Below are positions 40,173 through 53,100 of a stretch of DNA of 64,000 nt, in pieces (position 1 is the first letter of the stretch; every line of letters begins with the position of its first letter). Position numbers and translations under genes: made by a program. The notes beneath the pieces are model-generated. The model was not told the DNA's origin and ran no database searches. It saw only the letters and a list, made by a program, of their open reading frames with translations. Source of the DNA: Plasmodium relictum (lineage: Eukaryota; Apicomplexa; Aconoidasida; Haemosporida; Plasmodiidae); assembly GCF_900005765.1 (NCBI RefSeq), contig NC_041692.1, positions 2,536,758-2,600,757 of the forward strand. Direction: 5' to 3'.

Positions 40173-43036
40173 ATTATTTATTAATTGGTTGTTCAATAAC
40201 TTTTCTAGAGTAATGAACAAATTAATAAGGAGCATACGCAAATGTCTATACTAATTTTAATTGTTGTAAAGTTATATTGATACTAAAAATATGTAAAGCT
40301 TATACATTTAATATGCATAAATAAGCATTTAATATTTTGGAGGTATTTATTTACTTTAATAAAAATGATCCCTATTTTTATTAAAAATATAAATCTTTCA
40401 TCAAAACTGTCGATTATATATAAAATAATCTTTTAAAATAAAAAAAATTTTAATTATAGTTATTAACAATATTTCAGAAGTGCGTATAAATTAAGTACTA
40501 ATAAAAACAAAATTCCTTTTTTTTTTTCTCTTTTAAAACTTCAAATTCAAATTTTCTATCGTTAAAAATTTAATTCAACTTAAATTTTTACACACTTCCC
40601 CCAAAACAATTCAATATATTAAGTCAGCAACCACTGAAAAAAAATAAATAAAAAATATATTTAACAAAAAAAAAAATAAATCAGAAAAGAAATAAAAAAA
40701 AGTCATAACTTTTTTTTAACTAGAGAATAAGTAGGACTGGTTAATAAAAGATATTAAATTTTTATAAAATAATAGTTGATTGCCTATAAGGGAAACAGAG
40801 ATAATTAATGATAAATATTTATATAAAAATTAAATTTTAATACTATAAAATTGTATTCTTCTTTTAAAAAAAAAACAAAGTAAATTTTGTTTTTATTAAT
40901 GCTTAATTTTTACACGTTTTTAAAAAATTGCTAATAACTATAATTTAAATTTATTTTTGTTATATTTAAATTATTTTCACATAATAATTTTAATGAGGAT
41001 CTAAATTTTTAATAAAAGTAAAGATATATTTATTTAAGTAAATAAATACCTCTAAAAAAATAATTGCTCAATTACATGAGTTCTGTTTATAAGATTTATG
41101 TATTAGTACCATAAATATATTTTTACAATAAATAAAATCAGTAGAGACATTTCTACATGTTCTTTATTAATTTGTTTGTTTAATACTATAGCAGAGTCAT
41201 TATAAAGTCAATTAATAAATCATTTGTATGAAATATTTTAGTACTCTCGGCATCTTCTATTTTATTAATATATAATACACTTTCATTATATTTTCCTTAA
41301 TCTTCATTAATTTTGAACTTTTTATGAATCTTCCCTTTTATATACTTTATTAATTTTGTTTCTCTTCTTAACATGATCTTTATTACTTTCTTTCTTTCCT
41401 TCTTTCTATCCGAGTATTTTTTTATTATTTCTGCCCTTTTTAAATCAGTCTTATTCTTGAACATCTTTAAATTAATGTCATCTTATTTTTTTCTGAACAT
41501 TTTATTTCTACACATATGCTAGGTGACCTATCATGATACAATTGTTACATTTTTTCTTGCGATATATACACTATTTCTTTAAATGGTATCTCTCTTCACA
41601 ACAATAGCGTTTATTAAATGCTCTATTTCTATCAACTTCCATTTACTCATTATACTTTCTACCCATGTTGTAAATATCTACTTCTACTGATATATATTCA
41701 CTCTATTTTTTTTTCTATTTCTCTTATACTTTCCATATCATCCTTAAAAGTCTCATTCGTTGTCATATTTACGTGAATTATGTTTCTAAAACTAATAGAA
41801 ATATGCTTCCTGATCTTTCTCCAAAGGTCTGTCTATAAATGTTGGGCCATTAGAATCTCTCATGTATAGACAACTCTTAGCATATATCATACAATCATTA
41901 ATGAAGTAATTTGTAAATTAAAATACACTAGTCTTTTCCTTTACATTAACTACTTGCATCATTAGTTCATATTTTTCCTCTTTATTGATAAACAGAGATC
42001 TTTCCAAGACAATTTGTAACTATAACTTGTTTATTATGTCCTCATTAGTTGAAAAATTGGATGAGTCTTCTCTTTACGTAAGGAATAAAATATGTTCAAG
42101 TATAATGAGTGTTTCTTTTCTGGATGGTTCCTACATTTTTATTTCATTTTCAAAATCTATAAACTATTTAAATAACCTCTTAATGATTTCTCATTAAATT
42201 GTGGTGTTCCTTCAGGTATATTAACTTTAGTAATTTCGTTGTTATTCTTCACCTTGAACACATAATTTTCGTATAGTAATATTATATCAATAAATACATT
42301 TAATCCAAGATTCGTTATTTCCTATTCATTATTTTGGATTGCTAATCCAATTGGGTTCTACTTGAGACGACTTCGTTTCTTTCCGTTGTCTCCATTTGAC
42401 TTATTTGTTACCCACCCAATGACTTCTCTAGAATATTGAACAAACAAATTAATAAAGAGTATATAGAAATGTCTCTATTTATTTTAATTATTATAAAAAA
42501 ATATGAATGCTACTATACATAAAATTTACACATATATTTTACATAACTGAGCAATTATTATTTTAGAGGCATTTATTTACTATAATAAAAATCATCCCTA
42601 CTTTTATTAAAAATTTAAATCCTCATTAGAATATAGATTATATGTAAAATAATCTTTTAAAACAAAAAAAATTTTAATTATAGTTATTAACAATATTTCA
42701 GAAGTGTATATAAATTAAGTACTAATAAAAACAAAATTCCTTTTTTTTTTTCTCTTTTAAAACTTCAAATTCAAATTTTCTATCGTTAAAAATTTAATTC
42801 AACTTAAATTTTTACACACTTCCCCCAAAACAATTCAATATATTAAGTCAGCAACCACTGAAAAAAAATAAATAAAAAATATATTTAACAAAAAAAAAAA
42901 TAAATCAGAAAAGAAATAAAAAAAAGTCATAACTTTTTTTTTTTTTAACTAGCGAATGTGCATGGCTAACTCGCTATTTTCCGTAAAGTTACTAAATAAT
43001 ACTTCATGAAAGGCTAATAATATTCTTTATTAATCA
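40173..43036 (-). mobile_element. mosaic Ty3/gypsy relic: two minus LTRs, a plus LTR and an antisense gag relic
   Basis: Minus-orientation subfamily B LTRs lie at about 40173-40737 and 42412-43036 and flank internal sequence. The internal part has a plus-orientation LTR copy (40738-41222, starting TGGTTAATAAAAG and ending AATTAATAAATCA) and a minus-strand gag relic (41223-42411) whose zinc knuckle reads YCCEERYHLKK at about 41.57-41.63 kb. Most of pol is missing. Many breaks; an old element complicated by later insertion or recombination. Confidence 0.7.
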
Positions 43037-43791
43037 AATACACAATCAAAATCTTTGAATTTTTTTTTTCATAATTTAAATTTATATTATGCTATTTTAA
43101 TTTTAATAACAATAATGTGACCATTAAGTTTATTGTTAACATCACTATCATTTTTACTTTTTTTTATTTAAATTTTATATATTTTTAGGTGTACAATGAG
43201 CAACATTAATATTTATCAAATATATATACACATGCAAAATAATATAAATTTAGCAATAATTTAAATGCCTATTATTTTAATTTTTTCATTAAATAATTTA
43301 CACATAAAAAATTCTTATTTTTAAAATAACTTAAAATATTTTTAAGTATTGATAATTTTTTTTTGTAATTAATTATTATATAGTGTGAAATATTTTATTA
43401 GAAAATTATAGAAACATGTTAAAATTTTTTTAGGCATACATGAAACTTCTTTAAAGGATTTTGTTATGACTAACAACATATTCTATACTTAATATTTAAT
43501 TTTGAATTTTTATAACTTTAATGATAAATTTAATTGTTATTATGTTTATACACACAATTTTTAATAAGTTGTTAAGCGAAATTTAGATGAAACAAATGGG
43601 AATTTCTTTTCTTTCATATTTTTTTATATCTTATTATTCCTTAAAAATTTATAATATTAATAATTTTTTTATATTTTTTTAATTGAATATGTTAACATGG
43701 TATAAAAATAAGAATTATAAATTATAAGGTAAATTAAGAGTAGATTAATAAATTTTATTTTTTTTATATTTTAAACACATTGCAACTTAAT
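43037..43791. other. intergenic, 5' region of the small two-exon membrane-protein gene
   Basis: About 0.75 kb of AT-rich sequence following an LTR end. It presumably contains the promoter of the 43792 gene. No motif recognised. Confidence 0.4.
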
Positions 43792-44421
43792 ATGGATTCA
43801 AGTACTAAAAAATCACAACATGATTTACAACTTTGTGAAAATTTTGAAAGTTCTCCATATTATAGTTGCCTTATCTCATTTTTGGAATCTATAATACCAG
43901 TTGAACCTGAAAATAATGAAGGATTTTTATTTGCTTTTATATTAGTACTTATTTTTTATATGTGGATTTTTAAGATTTTTTATACTGTAAGATAAAATTA
44001 AAAATTGATAATACATATGTTTACTCCTTTTTTAATTATTTATTTAAAATATTATTAATAAAAAAAAAATATATTTTTCCTTAATTTATTATTCTTATTA
44101 CAGAATGATCAGACGGAAGATACTGAAGGTTTCCCACAAAGTGATGCACAAATTATAACTAAAGATACAACAGAAGAAATTTTTTTAGAAAGTAGCATAA
44201 AGGAAAAGGAAGAAAGAGCACAAAAGGTAAGAGAAAGAGAAGAAATGAGAAGAGAAGTGAGAAGATTAAAAGAACAAATGAGAGAGAAACAGGAGAAAGA
44301 GCATAGAATAAAGGATAGAATAAAAAGAAGAGAAGAGCAAACAGCTAGGAGGAAAAAAAAAAAGGAAAAAATGATTAGTACTGTAGGTGAGTCAGAAGAA
44401 AATGAAGAAGTAGAAGAATAA
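43792..44421 (+). CDS. small two-exon membrane protein with charged coiled-coil tail, unknown family
   Basis: Exons 43792-43986 and 44104-44421 join in phase 0 (donor ACT|GTAAGA, acceptor TTATTACAG), giving about 170 residues. Exon 1 starts MDSSTKKSQHDLQLCENFE, has two cysteines, and ends in one membrane segment, LFAFILVLIFYMWIFKIFY. Exon 2 is hydrophilic: a Glu/Arg/Lys coiled coil (about residues 100-160) then an acidic end, EENEEVEE. There is no N-terminal signal peptide and no PEXEL near the N-terminus, so it looks like a tail-anchored-style or truncated relative of a subtelomeric family, possibly the C-terminal part of a SURFIN/STP1-like gene. I do not recognise it. The higher GC content of exon 2 and the clean splice sites argue that it is real. 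Confidence 0.65.
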
Positions 44422-47400
44422 AAAATACAATTGGTGGAAGTGAAAGAAGAGTAAGATAAACACATGTTTTTAAAATATGATATTTTATTTAATTCCTTAT
44501 ATATATGCAAATTTTATTTTGTATACTATATTCTTATTTAGTGTAAATTTTTGGTTTTTTAGTTTTTTTTTGTTAATATCAAAAAAAAAATATTCTGAAA
44601 GAAATTTCTAATTTTATTACTTAAAGTGACATATATGCATTATAATAGAATCATCATTAATACTTTTCCAAGAAATGGAATTTTCGTTTATTAAATGTTT
44701 CAGTACATAGTTTTCCTTAAAAGCATCATTAACATTTTATGTTTAATTTTTTTTTATTCTTATTCTGTTTAGTTTTGTGTCTTGATTTTTGGTTAATTCA
44801 TATTGAAAAAAGGTAATTTTTTCAAATGATTTATTTGTCAAATTTAACTATGTTAAACATAATATATACAAAAAAAATGATATGTTATTTAATATTCCCT
44901 CACATAAAGTATTATATTATATTTGTTCTGCGTAAATATATAATTATTTTTTTTACTTAAGATTATATTTATTTATATTTTGTAACTTTTCTAAAGCTGT
45001 ATATGATATGATTCATCTACATTAAATGTATGAATGAATTTATAATTTGGAATGAAATAATATTATATAAAATCGTTTTAATATGGCAGTTAGCTCTAGA
45101 TTTATGCTCACAATATCTGTTTTTTATTTCATCTATGTGAATGGATTTTGCAAGTATATTAAAAAAATAATAATATCATATAATATTGATTTTCCATTTT
45201 CCATTGAACATATTTATAATATAAATTTCATATAATTAAAGTGTAAACTAAAATTTTTATTATTATATTTCAAAAAAGAAAGGAGAAAAAAAAGGTTATA
45301 TGAGATAAAATATACAATAAACATAATTACATGCATATTATTATTACTAATTTAATTTTTTTTTTTACTAAATTTATATTTTTAAATAATTTTTTTTTTT
45401 TAGATAATTTATATATTATTTTATTGTATTAAAAATTATTTTTATATTCTTTCATTATATATAAAAAAAAAATGTAATAAAAATTTTTTAATTGTTTATA
45501 AAAAAAAAAGGAAAAAGTGTTATATATCATTTCGAGAAATGTATCCGTAATAAATTTAATTCAAATGCTATATTTAATACATTCGTAAGTACGGTTTTAT
45601 TGAATATTGAAATAATTTTATATTTCTTTTTAATTAAAGAAAAGAAAACAAAAATATTTTACTTTTAAATTTTGAAGGTAAACTTTTTTAAAAATATTTT
45701 TTAAAAAAAATTATTATATATATTTTTTTGAAGTAGAAATGAATATTACATAATTTCTATTTTATTTTTGTAATAAGTATAAAAATAAAATCATTTCTGC
45801 GACGGAAAATAGAAAATATTGTTTGGAAAAATATACTACTTTTGTGAATAATTCATTATCGATAATAGTAAAGGAATAATATTATGTGATCTTAATTTCG
45901 AGTTTAAAACTTAAATTATAGTAATAAATTTCTATATGTTTTTTTCTAGTATTTCTTTTACATTAAAAAAAAAAAAAAATTTTTTAATTTTTTATATTTT
46001 ATGTATTCTTAATAAACTTTTATTATTAGAGTTTTGTTATTTTTCACATTAAAATAATAAAAATTTAAGAAAAAATGAATACAAATGACTTTATAGATGA
46101 TAGAAAAAAAAAAAAAAGTAAATACTTATAAGGAAAAATTGCATAAAATAGTTTAATTATAAAATATATCTCTAATAGAACAATGCACTCTGAAGTAATG
46201 CATATTATGTTATATATTTTTATTTTAAATGTAAACAGTTCATAAAATGTAAAATTTGAAATACTTTTAATTATACTTAGTTTTTATTTATTATAAATAT
46301 TACTTATTTGTAAATAAGTAAATGAATATATATATTCTATGAAAAAAAAATATAAAAAGTATAAAGGGGAAAAAAAAAAAAATGAGTAGGTTGTATTAAA
46401 GAATAAAAAACGAATATATATTTAATATTATAATGAAATATATCTTTAGTTTTGTAACATAGCGTATAAAAAAATATTCTGGTAATATGTAGCTAAAAAC
46501 AATAAAAGTAAAAGAAATAACTTGTGAAAAAATTAGAATAATTTAATGTTCCTTGTCTATAACCTAAAAAATACTTTATTTTAATTGAAGTTTTATAAAA
46601 ATATAGTTTCCACTCAGCTTTATTTATATTTATAATATGTTCACTTATCATTTTACTTTATAATTATTTATAAAAACTAAAAAATGTGTTTTTTTTACTG
46701 CATTTTTTCTATGTGATGTATTTATCTAAGATATACGTATATTTATATGCTTGCATGTTATGATCAAAAAGTATAAAATTATTATTTCTTTATATAATTT
46801 TCTTTTTTTTTTTTTTTTTATAGGAGAATATATTTCTATTGTATATATACAAGAATACCTAACCTTTTGTATAATATTATTTTTTAATTCTTTAATAAGT
46901 TTCCTCAAATAAAATCTTCTATCGAAATCGGCTTATAATTAATATTTTTTTAAAAGATAAAATTGCAAATTATTTTAAAAGAAATAAAATGTAAATTTTA
47001 TTTTGTCTTGTCCATGATATTCTGTATGTCTCTTCATCAATAGAAGTAGTAAAATATTTTATTAAATTGCATTAATAAATCCAAAATTACATAGGGGAAT
47101 AATACTTCTAAATGTTACCGATTTAGAATTTATAATTGTACTACTTAAACTACAATAAATCTTAAAAAAAAATAATATCTTCAGAAAAGGAAAATGATAC
47201 AATACATATATACATATATATATATATTTTTATTCTTATATATAAACACATATAATCATTAACATGAGCTTTCAATATAATCATTAAAATAAAAAAAACT
47301 CTTTTTTTTGATATATTTTAGAAGGAAAATATTAAATTATATAAAATAAATTAAATGGAATCTCATTCTATAAATTATTTTTATCCTTAATTTTTCTATT

Positions 47401-47535
47401 AATATCTACTATTTCTTGCAGTTCTAAATAATAATTTTCTTTTCTTTTTTTATGTTTATATAATTATATTACACTAAAAGATTTCCAACTTAAAAAAAAA
47501 AATATTCATTTTTTTTTGTTTTTATAACTTTTTTA
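44422..47535. other. gene-free AT-rich stretch left of the gypsy element
   Basis: About 3.1 kb with no convincing gene. A 60-codon minus-strand frame near 46.73-46.91 kb is Lys/Ile-rich and starts at TTG; not accepted. Confidence 0.45.
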
Positions 47536-47540
47536 TGTGT

Positions 47541-48058
47541 TGGTCAATGAATAAATTCATTGCCCTTAATTAATGTACAGTTTAAGGTTTGTCTTAATAA
47601 AACTTATATATATGTTTGTAGTTAATTTCATAATACTAAATAAATATTTAAATCTTAAATAATTATGTCTTCTCTAAGAGTACATAGTAAAAAGTCAAGA
47701 TACTAGAACCTTGACCAACTTAGTGTGTCTAATCACTGTTTTTTTTTAAAACATATATCGGTTATGATTATATTATGCCTTTTTTATTTTTCTTATTTAA
47801 TTTTTTTTGCATATTTTTTTTTTTTAAAAAAAAAAATGAATGATGGAGAGACATTGAAAAAGAAAAGAATAGCAAGTGAATTGCTTTTATTTTTATTTAA
47901 TTTTTATAGACTTTTATTTTTCTTAGAGTGATTTAATTAATTTTTTATTATATAGAATCTATAATACAAAATTATGAAGGAGTTCTAAAACTTGCTCTTT
48001 ATTAACTTGGATGTTCATTACTTTTATCCGGGTCTTTGAATATCCAATTAATAAATCA
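47541..48058 (+). repeat. left LTR (subfamily A) of the gypsy element
   Basis: 518 bp, TGGTCAATGAATAAATTC at the start and CAATTAATAAATCA at the end. An 8-bp hairpin (CAATGAAT/ATTCATTG) sits at the left end, and overlapping hairpins at the right end include TTGGATGTTCA/TGAATATCCAA. Confidence 0.93.
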
Positions 48059-48142
48059 ATTGGTGTTCAAAGAATTCGAATTCCAAGGAAGAATTTTTTT
48101 TATTTGAAAAAGAAAATTTTTTTATTTTTTTTATCTTCAACT

Positions 48143-49289
48143 ATGGAAGATATTAAAAGGTTTGGTTTAGAGTTACTTGAGGAAATTACAGGTTTTAGCA
48201 GATCTTATGTTTTTGAAGAAACTTAAAATCAGGGTTTTGCCAAAGTTAATTTAGTAGAAGGAATGGGAAAACTTGATGAGGAGAATTTAGAGAACTACAT
48301 TATTTGGTTTGAAGAGTTTGAAGAAAGAGTAAAAATATTGGGGTTATCTAAAATTCAGGTATGTAGGATATTGGAATCGTTATTATCAAGAACTTATTTA
48401 CAAAAATTTTATGAATTAAGTACCAATGTTGAAGTAAATAGTATGTTAGAGCTGAAGATTAAACTAGCTCAACATATATTTAAAGATAATGACATTCTGG
48501 TTGCTCAATTAAAAAAATTCTGTACGTCTAACCGAGAATTAAGTATAAAAGATGCAATAGATTCATTTATCAAAAACTGCATGATATATTCTAATATCTG
48601 TTTATGTTTCAAAGAGATAAATTGTTTTTCCGCAAATTATTTGTGGAAATGTTTTAGATTACGTGCCCCTGAGAATTATTTAATGTTAATACCTCAAAAC
48701 ATACCTAAGAATATGACTCTTAAAGAAGCTATATATTCTGTATTGGATATAAAGGTTCCTGAATCTAAATTAAGGATGAACCAAGACATTGGTGTATTTG
48801 CATTAAAACGTGGACATGAGACTGAACATATAAAAATTTCAAATAGAAAGCCTAATAAATGTTATTGTTGTGGTGAAACTGATCATTTAAAGAGGAATTG
48901 TGAACATCGTAAGAAGAGATGTGGTAATTGTCATATTATAGGACATTTAAAAGCAGTATACCCAAATATAGTTATAAGAGATAAAGAAAATGAAATAAAA
49001 GGTATGATAATAGATAAAAGATATGATCTTATCTTCAAACTTTTTAAAAATGAAACTGATTTGAAGAAAATAGATATTTTTAAGAAATATTTAGAAAAGT
49101 TATCAGCCGAACGTACTAGACAAAGAGAAAGAGCTAAAGAAAAATATCATAGAGATAAATTACGCAATGAATAAGAATAAAATTAATAAGTTGAGTTTGG
49201 AAAATTCTGAAGAGGAGGTGAACAACAAAGAGTATGATTCAGAAAAAGAAGAGAAAGAAATGTCTGTTAATAAAGTTCAAAGTAATTAA
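48143..49289 (+). pseudogene. gag region of the gypsy element (fossil)
   Basis: Encodes a capsid-like helical region followed by a CCHC zinc knuckle (CYCCGETDHLKRNC, about 48860-48901), a second Cys/His cluster directly after it, and a basic Lys/Arg/Glu-rich tail. Parts remain open but the region is not intact. Confidence 0.85.
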
Positions 49290-49306
49290 AGTCGTATAGA
49301 GCATTG

Positions 49307-49795
49307 TGGTCAATGAATAAATTCATTGCTCTTAATTAATGTACAGTTTGAGGCTTATCTTAATAAAACTTATATATATGTTCGTAGTTAATTTCATAGT
49401 ACTAAACAATTATTTATAACTTAAATATTATTCCTTTATCTAGGAGTATACTACATGTAATAAGTTACTAGAACCTTGACCAACTTAGTGTGTCTCATTA
49501 CTATTTTTTTTTTTGACACATCTTGGTTATGATTATATTATATCTTCTTTTTTTTTATTTTTTATTATTATTATTATTTTTTTTTTTTGGGGAATGAATT
49601 TTTATGGAGAAATATTGAAAAAGAAAAGGATAGAAAATGGATTGCTTTTATTTTCTTAAAGTGATTTAATTAATTTTGTATTATAGATATAAAATCTATA
49701 ACACAAAATTATAAAGGAGTCCCAAAACTTGCTCTTTATTAACTTGGATATTCATTACTTTTATCCAAGTCTTTGAATATCCAATTAGTAAATCA
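49307..49795 (+). repeat. nested solo LTR inserted between gag and protease
   Basis: 489 bp LTR of subfamily A in the same orientation as its host, TGGTCAATG start and AATCA end. It is flanked by a perfect 5-bp duplication CATTG at 49302-49306 and 49796-49800. It is more diverged from both outer LTRs (about 10 percent) than they are from each other, so it came from a different source copy. Read as an independent insertion reduced to a solo LTR. Confidence 0.9.
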
Positions 49796-49805
49796 CATTG
49801 TAAAA

Positions 49806-52800
49806 AGAGTAATCAAATTGTTAAGATAAATGAGAAAATAGTAGAAGCATTACTTGATTTTGGAGATGATGCATATACAATATCTAATAAAATGGCTAAA
49901 AAATTAGAAATAGAATTTTATCCTAATGTCTGTTCTTTTGAAGTTAGTGGAATAACAGGTAAATCAAAGATGAAATTGTCCGAAGAAGTCATAGTAGAGG
50001 TAAAATATGCCAAAGGACAAGCAAAGGTTAGATTTGTAATAGTATCATCAAAGAAATCTTTTATATTGATAAGCTATGATGTTATATATAATTTAGGATT
50101 TTGTACCACAGAGCAGAAAAATGTTATTAATTATATTATGAGAGTAAAACTGGAACAGATCGAAGAGATGAAAAATACTGACCAAGTTGTTATTCGACGT
50201 TTAGTTGATGGGACTGATTTAATTTCAAAGGAATATAAGGGCAAATTACACAAAACACTTGAGTCTATGTCAGTATTATGGAGAAACAAAATTTTAGGAA
50301 CTACCAGTAAATATAAAATCTCAATTGATGTAAAAGGAAAACCAAAGAGATTCAGACTAAGACCATTGAGTAAAGAAATGTTGGATGAGTTACATAAAAA
50401 AATTGATGAGATGCTACAATTAGGTGTAATAACTAAAGTTGATTATACAAATTAGGCTTCACCAATTGTATTAGTTAAGAAAAAAGGTGGTGACTTTAGA
50501 GTTACTATAGACTACCGTTATCTAAATAAATTTATTGTAGATGATGCGTATACAATATCACATATGAAACATATATTTCAAGTATTTTATGGAGCTAATT
50601 AGTTTTCAAAAATATATCTTAAAAATGGATTTTGGAATATAGCATTATATAAGGATAGTAATCCTTATACTGGATTTATAGTACCTCAACATGGAACATT
50701 CGTTTTTAATGTATTACCTTTTGGTTTGAAAACTAGCCCAACACAACTCCAAAAGATAGTGGAGAATATTTTTATGGAACTAATTCGAGAAAAATAAATA
50801 GTTGTATATATTGATGACATCATCATATTAACAAAAACAATTTTTGAACATTTTGGAATATGGAAGAAAGTAATTGAATTACTTATTGAAAATAATTTAG
50901 GAATAAATGTAGAAAAATGTGAATTTTTTAAAACTTCTATAACCTATTTAGGACAAATAATCGATCATCAAGGGATAAGACCTTCACCAGATAGAATAAA
51001 TACTATTATGGAAGCTGTGAGTCCCAAAACAAAGAAACAATTAAGATCTTTACTAGGAGCCGTTAATTATTATAGAAATTCTATTAGAAATTTCTCTGAA
51101 TAAACTTCTAGATTAGTCCCTTTGACATCTAAAAAGAAAAAGTTTGTATGGACTGAAGAATATTCTCAAATATTTGAACATATTAAGAGAAAAATGGCTG
51201 AAATTATATCATTATCATCCCCTAAACCTGGAAAGCCTTATATTATTTATACAAATGCATCTGACTATGATATAGGTGATGTGTTTAGTACAAATTGATG
51301 AAAAGACTGGATTTAATAAATTTATTCATTTTACTTCTAGGAGGTTGAATGATATACAAAGGAGATGAAGCACTATAGAAAAAGAATTATTTGCTATAGT
51401 AGTAGCATGTGAAACTTTTGACTATTATATAAAAGGACCTAAAACTTTAGTTAAAACGGACTGTAAATGTTTAACATGATTAGATTCAATTAACTCAGGG
51501 AAACTATATCGATAGAATTTGAGGCTATCTGAATTTAATTTAGAATTTGAACATATTGATATGGTTAAAAATAGCTTAGCCTATTGGATCACTAGGTCTG
51601 TAGAAGATGATATTAAAAGTCCTAATTACATGATATTGCAATGTTATAAACCATTTGAGGAAAATGAAGATTCATATACCATACCATCAGTACAAGAAGT
51701 AGCTGAAGCTGTTAAGATGGATAATAAAGAAACACCAAGAAATGTGATATGGAAGGATGAATTTCCTGTACATTATAAGACAAGAAGATTATATATACCT
51801 GAGAAATATAGATTTCACATAATGTATTGGTTTCACAGTAGTAAATTTTCGGGACATTGTGGAGCTAATAAAACACTTAAGAAAGTTTAAAAACATTTCT
51901 GGTGGCCTAATTTTAGTAGAGATATTTAAGAATATGTTACAAACTTCTTAGTTTGTCTAGTAATGTGTAATAAAAAATTTAAACACAATTTAAATCAATC
52001 ATTATCAAAACCGAATCTATTTGATATGCTTTCATTAGATACAGTAGGACCAAGAAAATGGAAAGAAAAAGAATATTATATACAAATAGCAATTGATCAT
52101 TTCTCACGTCTTATGGTGACTAATGTAATAGATAAACTTCCTACTGTTTTAGACGCCATTAGGATGTTAAAAAATAATTGGGTTCCTTATTTTGATTGTC
52201 CGAAAAGTATACTTACAGATCGAGGTTCTATAGAAATGAATCAGGAATTTCAAAATTATGTTATTGATGAGTTAAAAATAAAATTGTTTTGCACTAGTGC
52301 TCATTATACACAAGGAAATGGTATAAATGAAAGTTCCCATAAAGGTCTTGATTATATACTTAAAACTTTATATACAAAAAATGATGTATCTTTTGAAGAG
52401 ATAGTACGAGACTCTATATTAATTTATAATAATACACCTCATGGTTCAATTGGCGAAACTCCATACTTTACTATATTTGGAATTGATTTTATATGCCCAG
52501 GTTTCTCTAGAATAATGCCTGAAATATCATCAGAAGTAAGAATTCTTCATTTAAAAGATCGTTGAAAAAAGATATATAAAGATTTAAATAAAATTGATGA
52601 GAAAATGAAAATTATAAGAAGAGACATTAATGTAGGAGATATCATTCCATGTGAACTGTCCGATTATGAAAGAAAACAATTAGAACACTACAGTGGAAAT
52701 TATCAACATGAACCTTATTGGTCTTTTCCTTATAGAGTTACAAAGGTTAATGATAATGTCTTACAAGCTATACCTATATATTATAGAGGTAAAGAGATAC

Positions 52801-53075
52801 AGGTTCTTTTAGAAAAAGTTAAGTTGCTAAGTCATAAAACCAGAGAAATATATGAGAATCAGCTAAAGAACTTAATACAGATTGTTGACAAGGATAACAG
52901 GAAGTCCATGCCTACTAGTTTATTAGAGCCTAAGAATCATTTTGATATTTATGGAAAAAGTAATGTTATACCTGAAATATTAGTTAAAGGAAAAAGTGGA
53001 AAGATATATAAAGATATACAAAAAGGTTTAGATATTGTAAAGTGGGATAAAGAACAAAGAAATAAAGTAACGTAG
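49806..53075 (+). pseudogene. pol region of the gypsy element: protease, RT, RNase H, integrase (fossil)
   Basis: Aspartic protease (LLDFGDDAYTI near 49855), reverse transcriptase about 50.39-51.0 kb with the YIDD catalytic box near 50.81 kb, RNase H about 51.15-51.5 kb, an integrase zinc finger about 51.8-51.97 kb, integrase core about 51.99-52.5 kb (SLDTVGPRKW, LTDRGS, NGINESSHKG), then a C-terminal extension to 53075. Broken in several places. Confidence 0.88.
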
Positions 53076-53100
53076 TTACTTTGTCTAGATGGTGAAGAGT

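Noticed and set aside
41985-42197. Plus-strand frame of 70 codons
   Set aside because: It is antisense to the gag relic at 41.2-42.4 kb.
44268-44282. RRLKE matches the RxLxE export motif in the 43792-44421 protein
   Set aside because: It lies deep in the C-terminal coiled coil after the membrane segment, not 15-40 residues after a signal sequence; chance in an Arg/Glu-rich helix.
46726-46908. 60-codon minus-strand frame
   Set aside because: Starts at TTG, Lys/Ile-rich, isolated; no support.
47725-47931. Plus-strand frame inside the left LTR
   Set aside because: LTR sequence; the equivalent stretch in the other LTR copies does not show a conserved protein.
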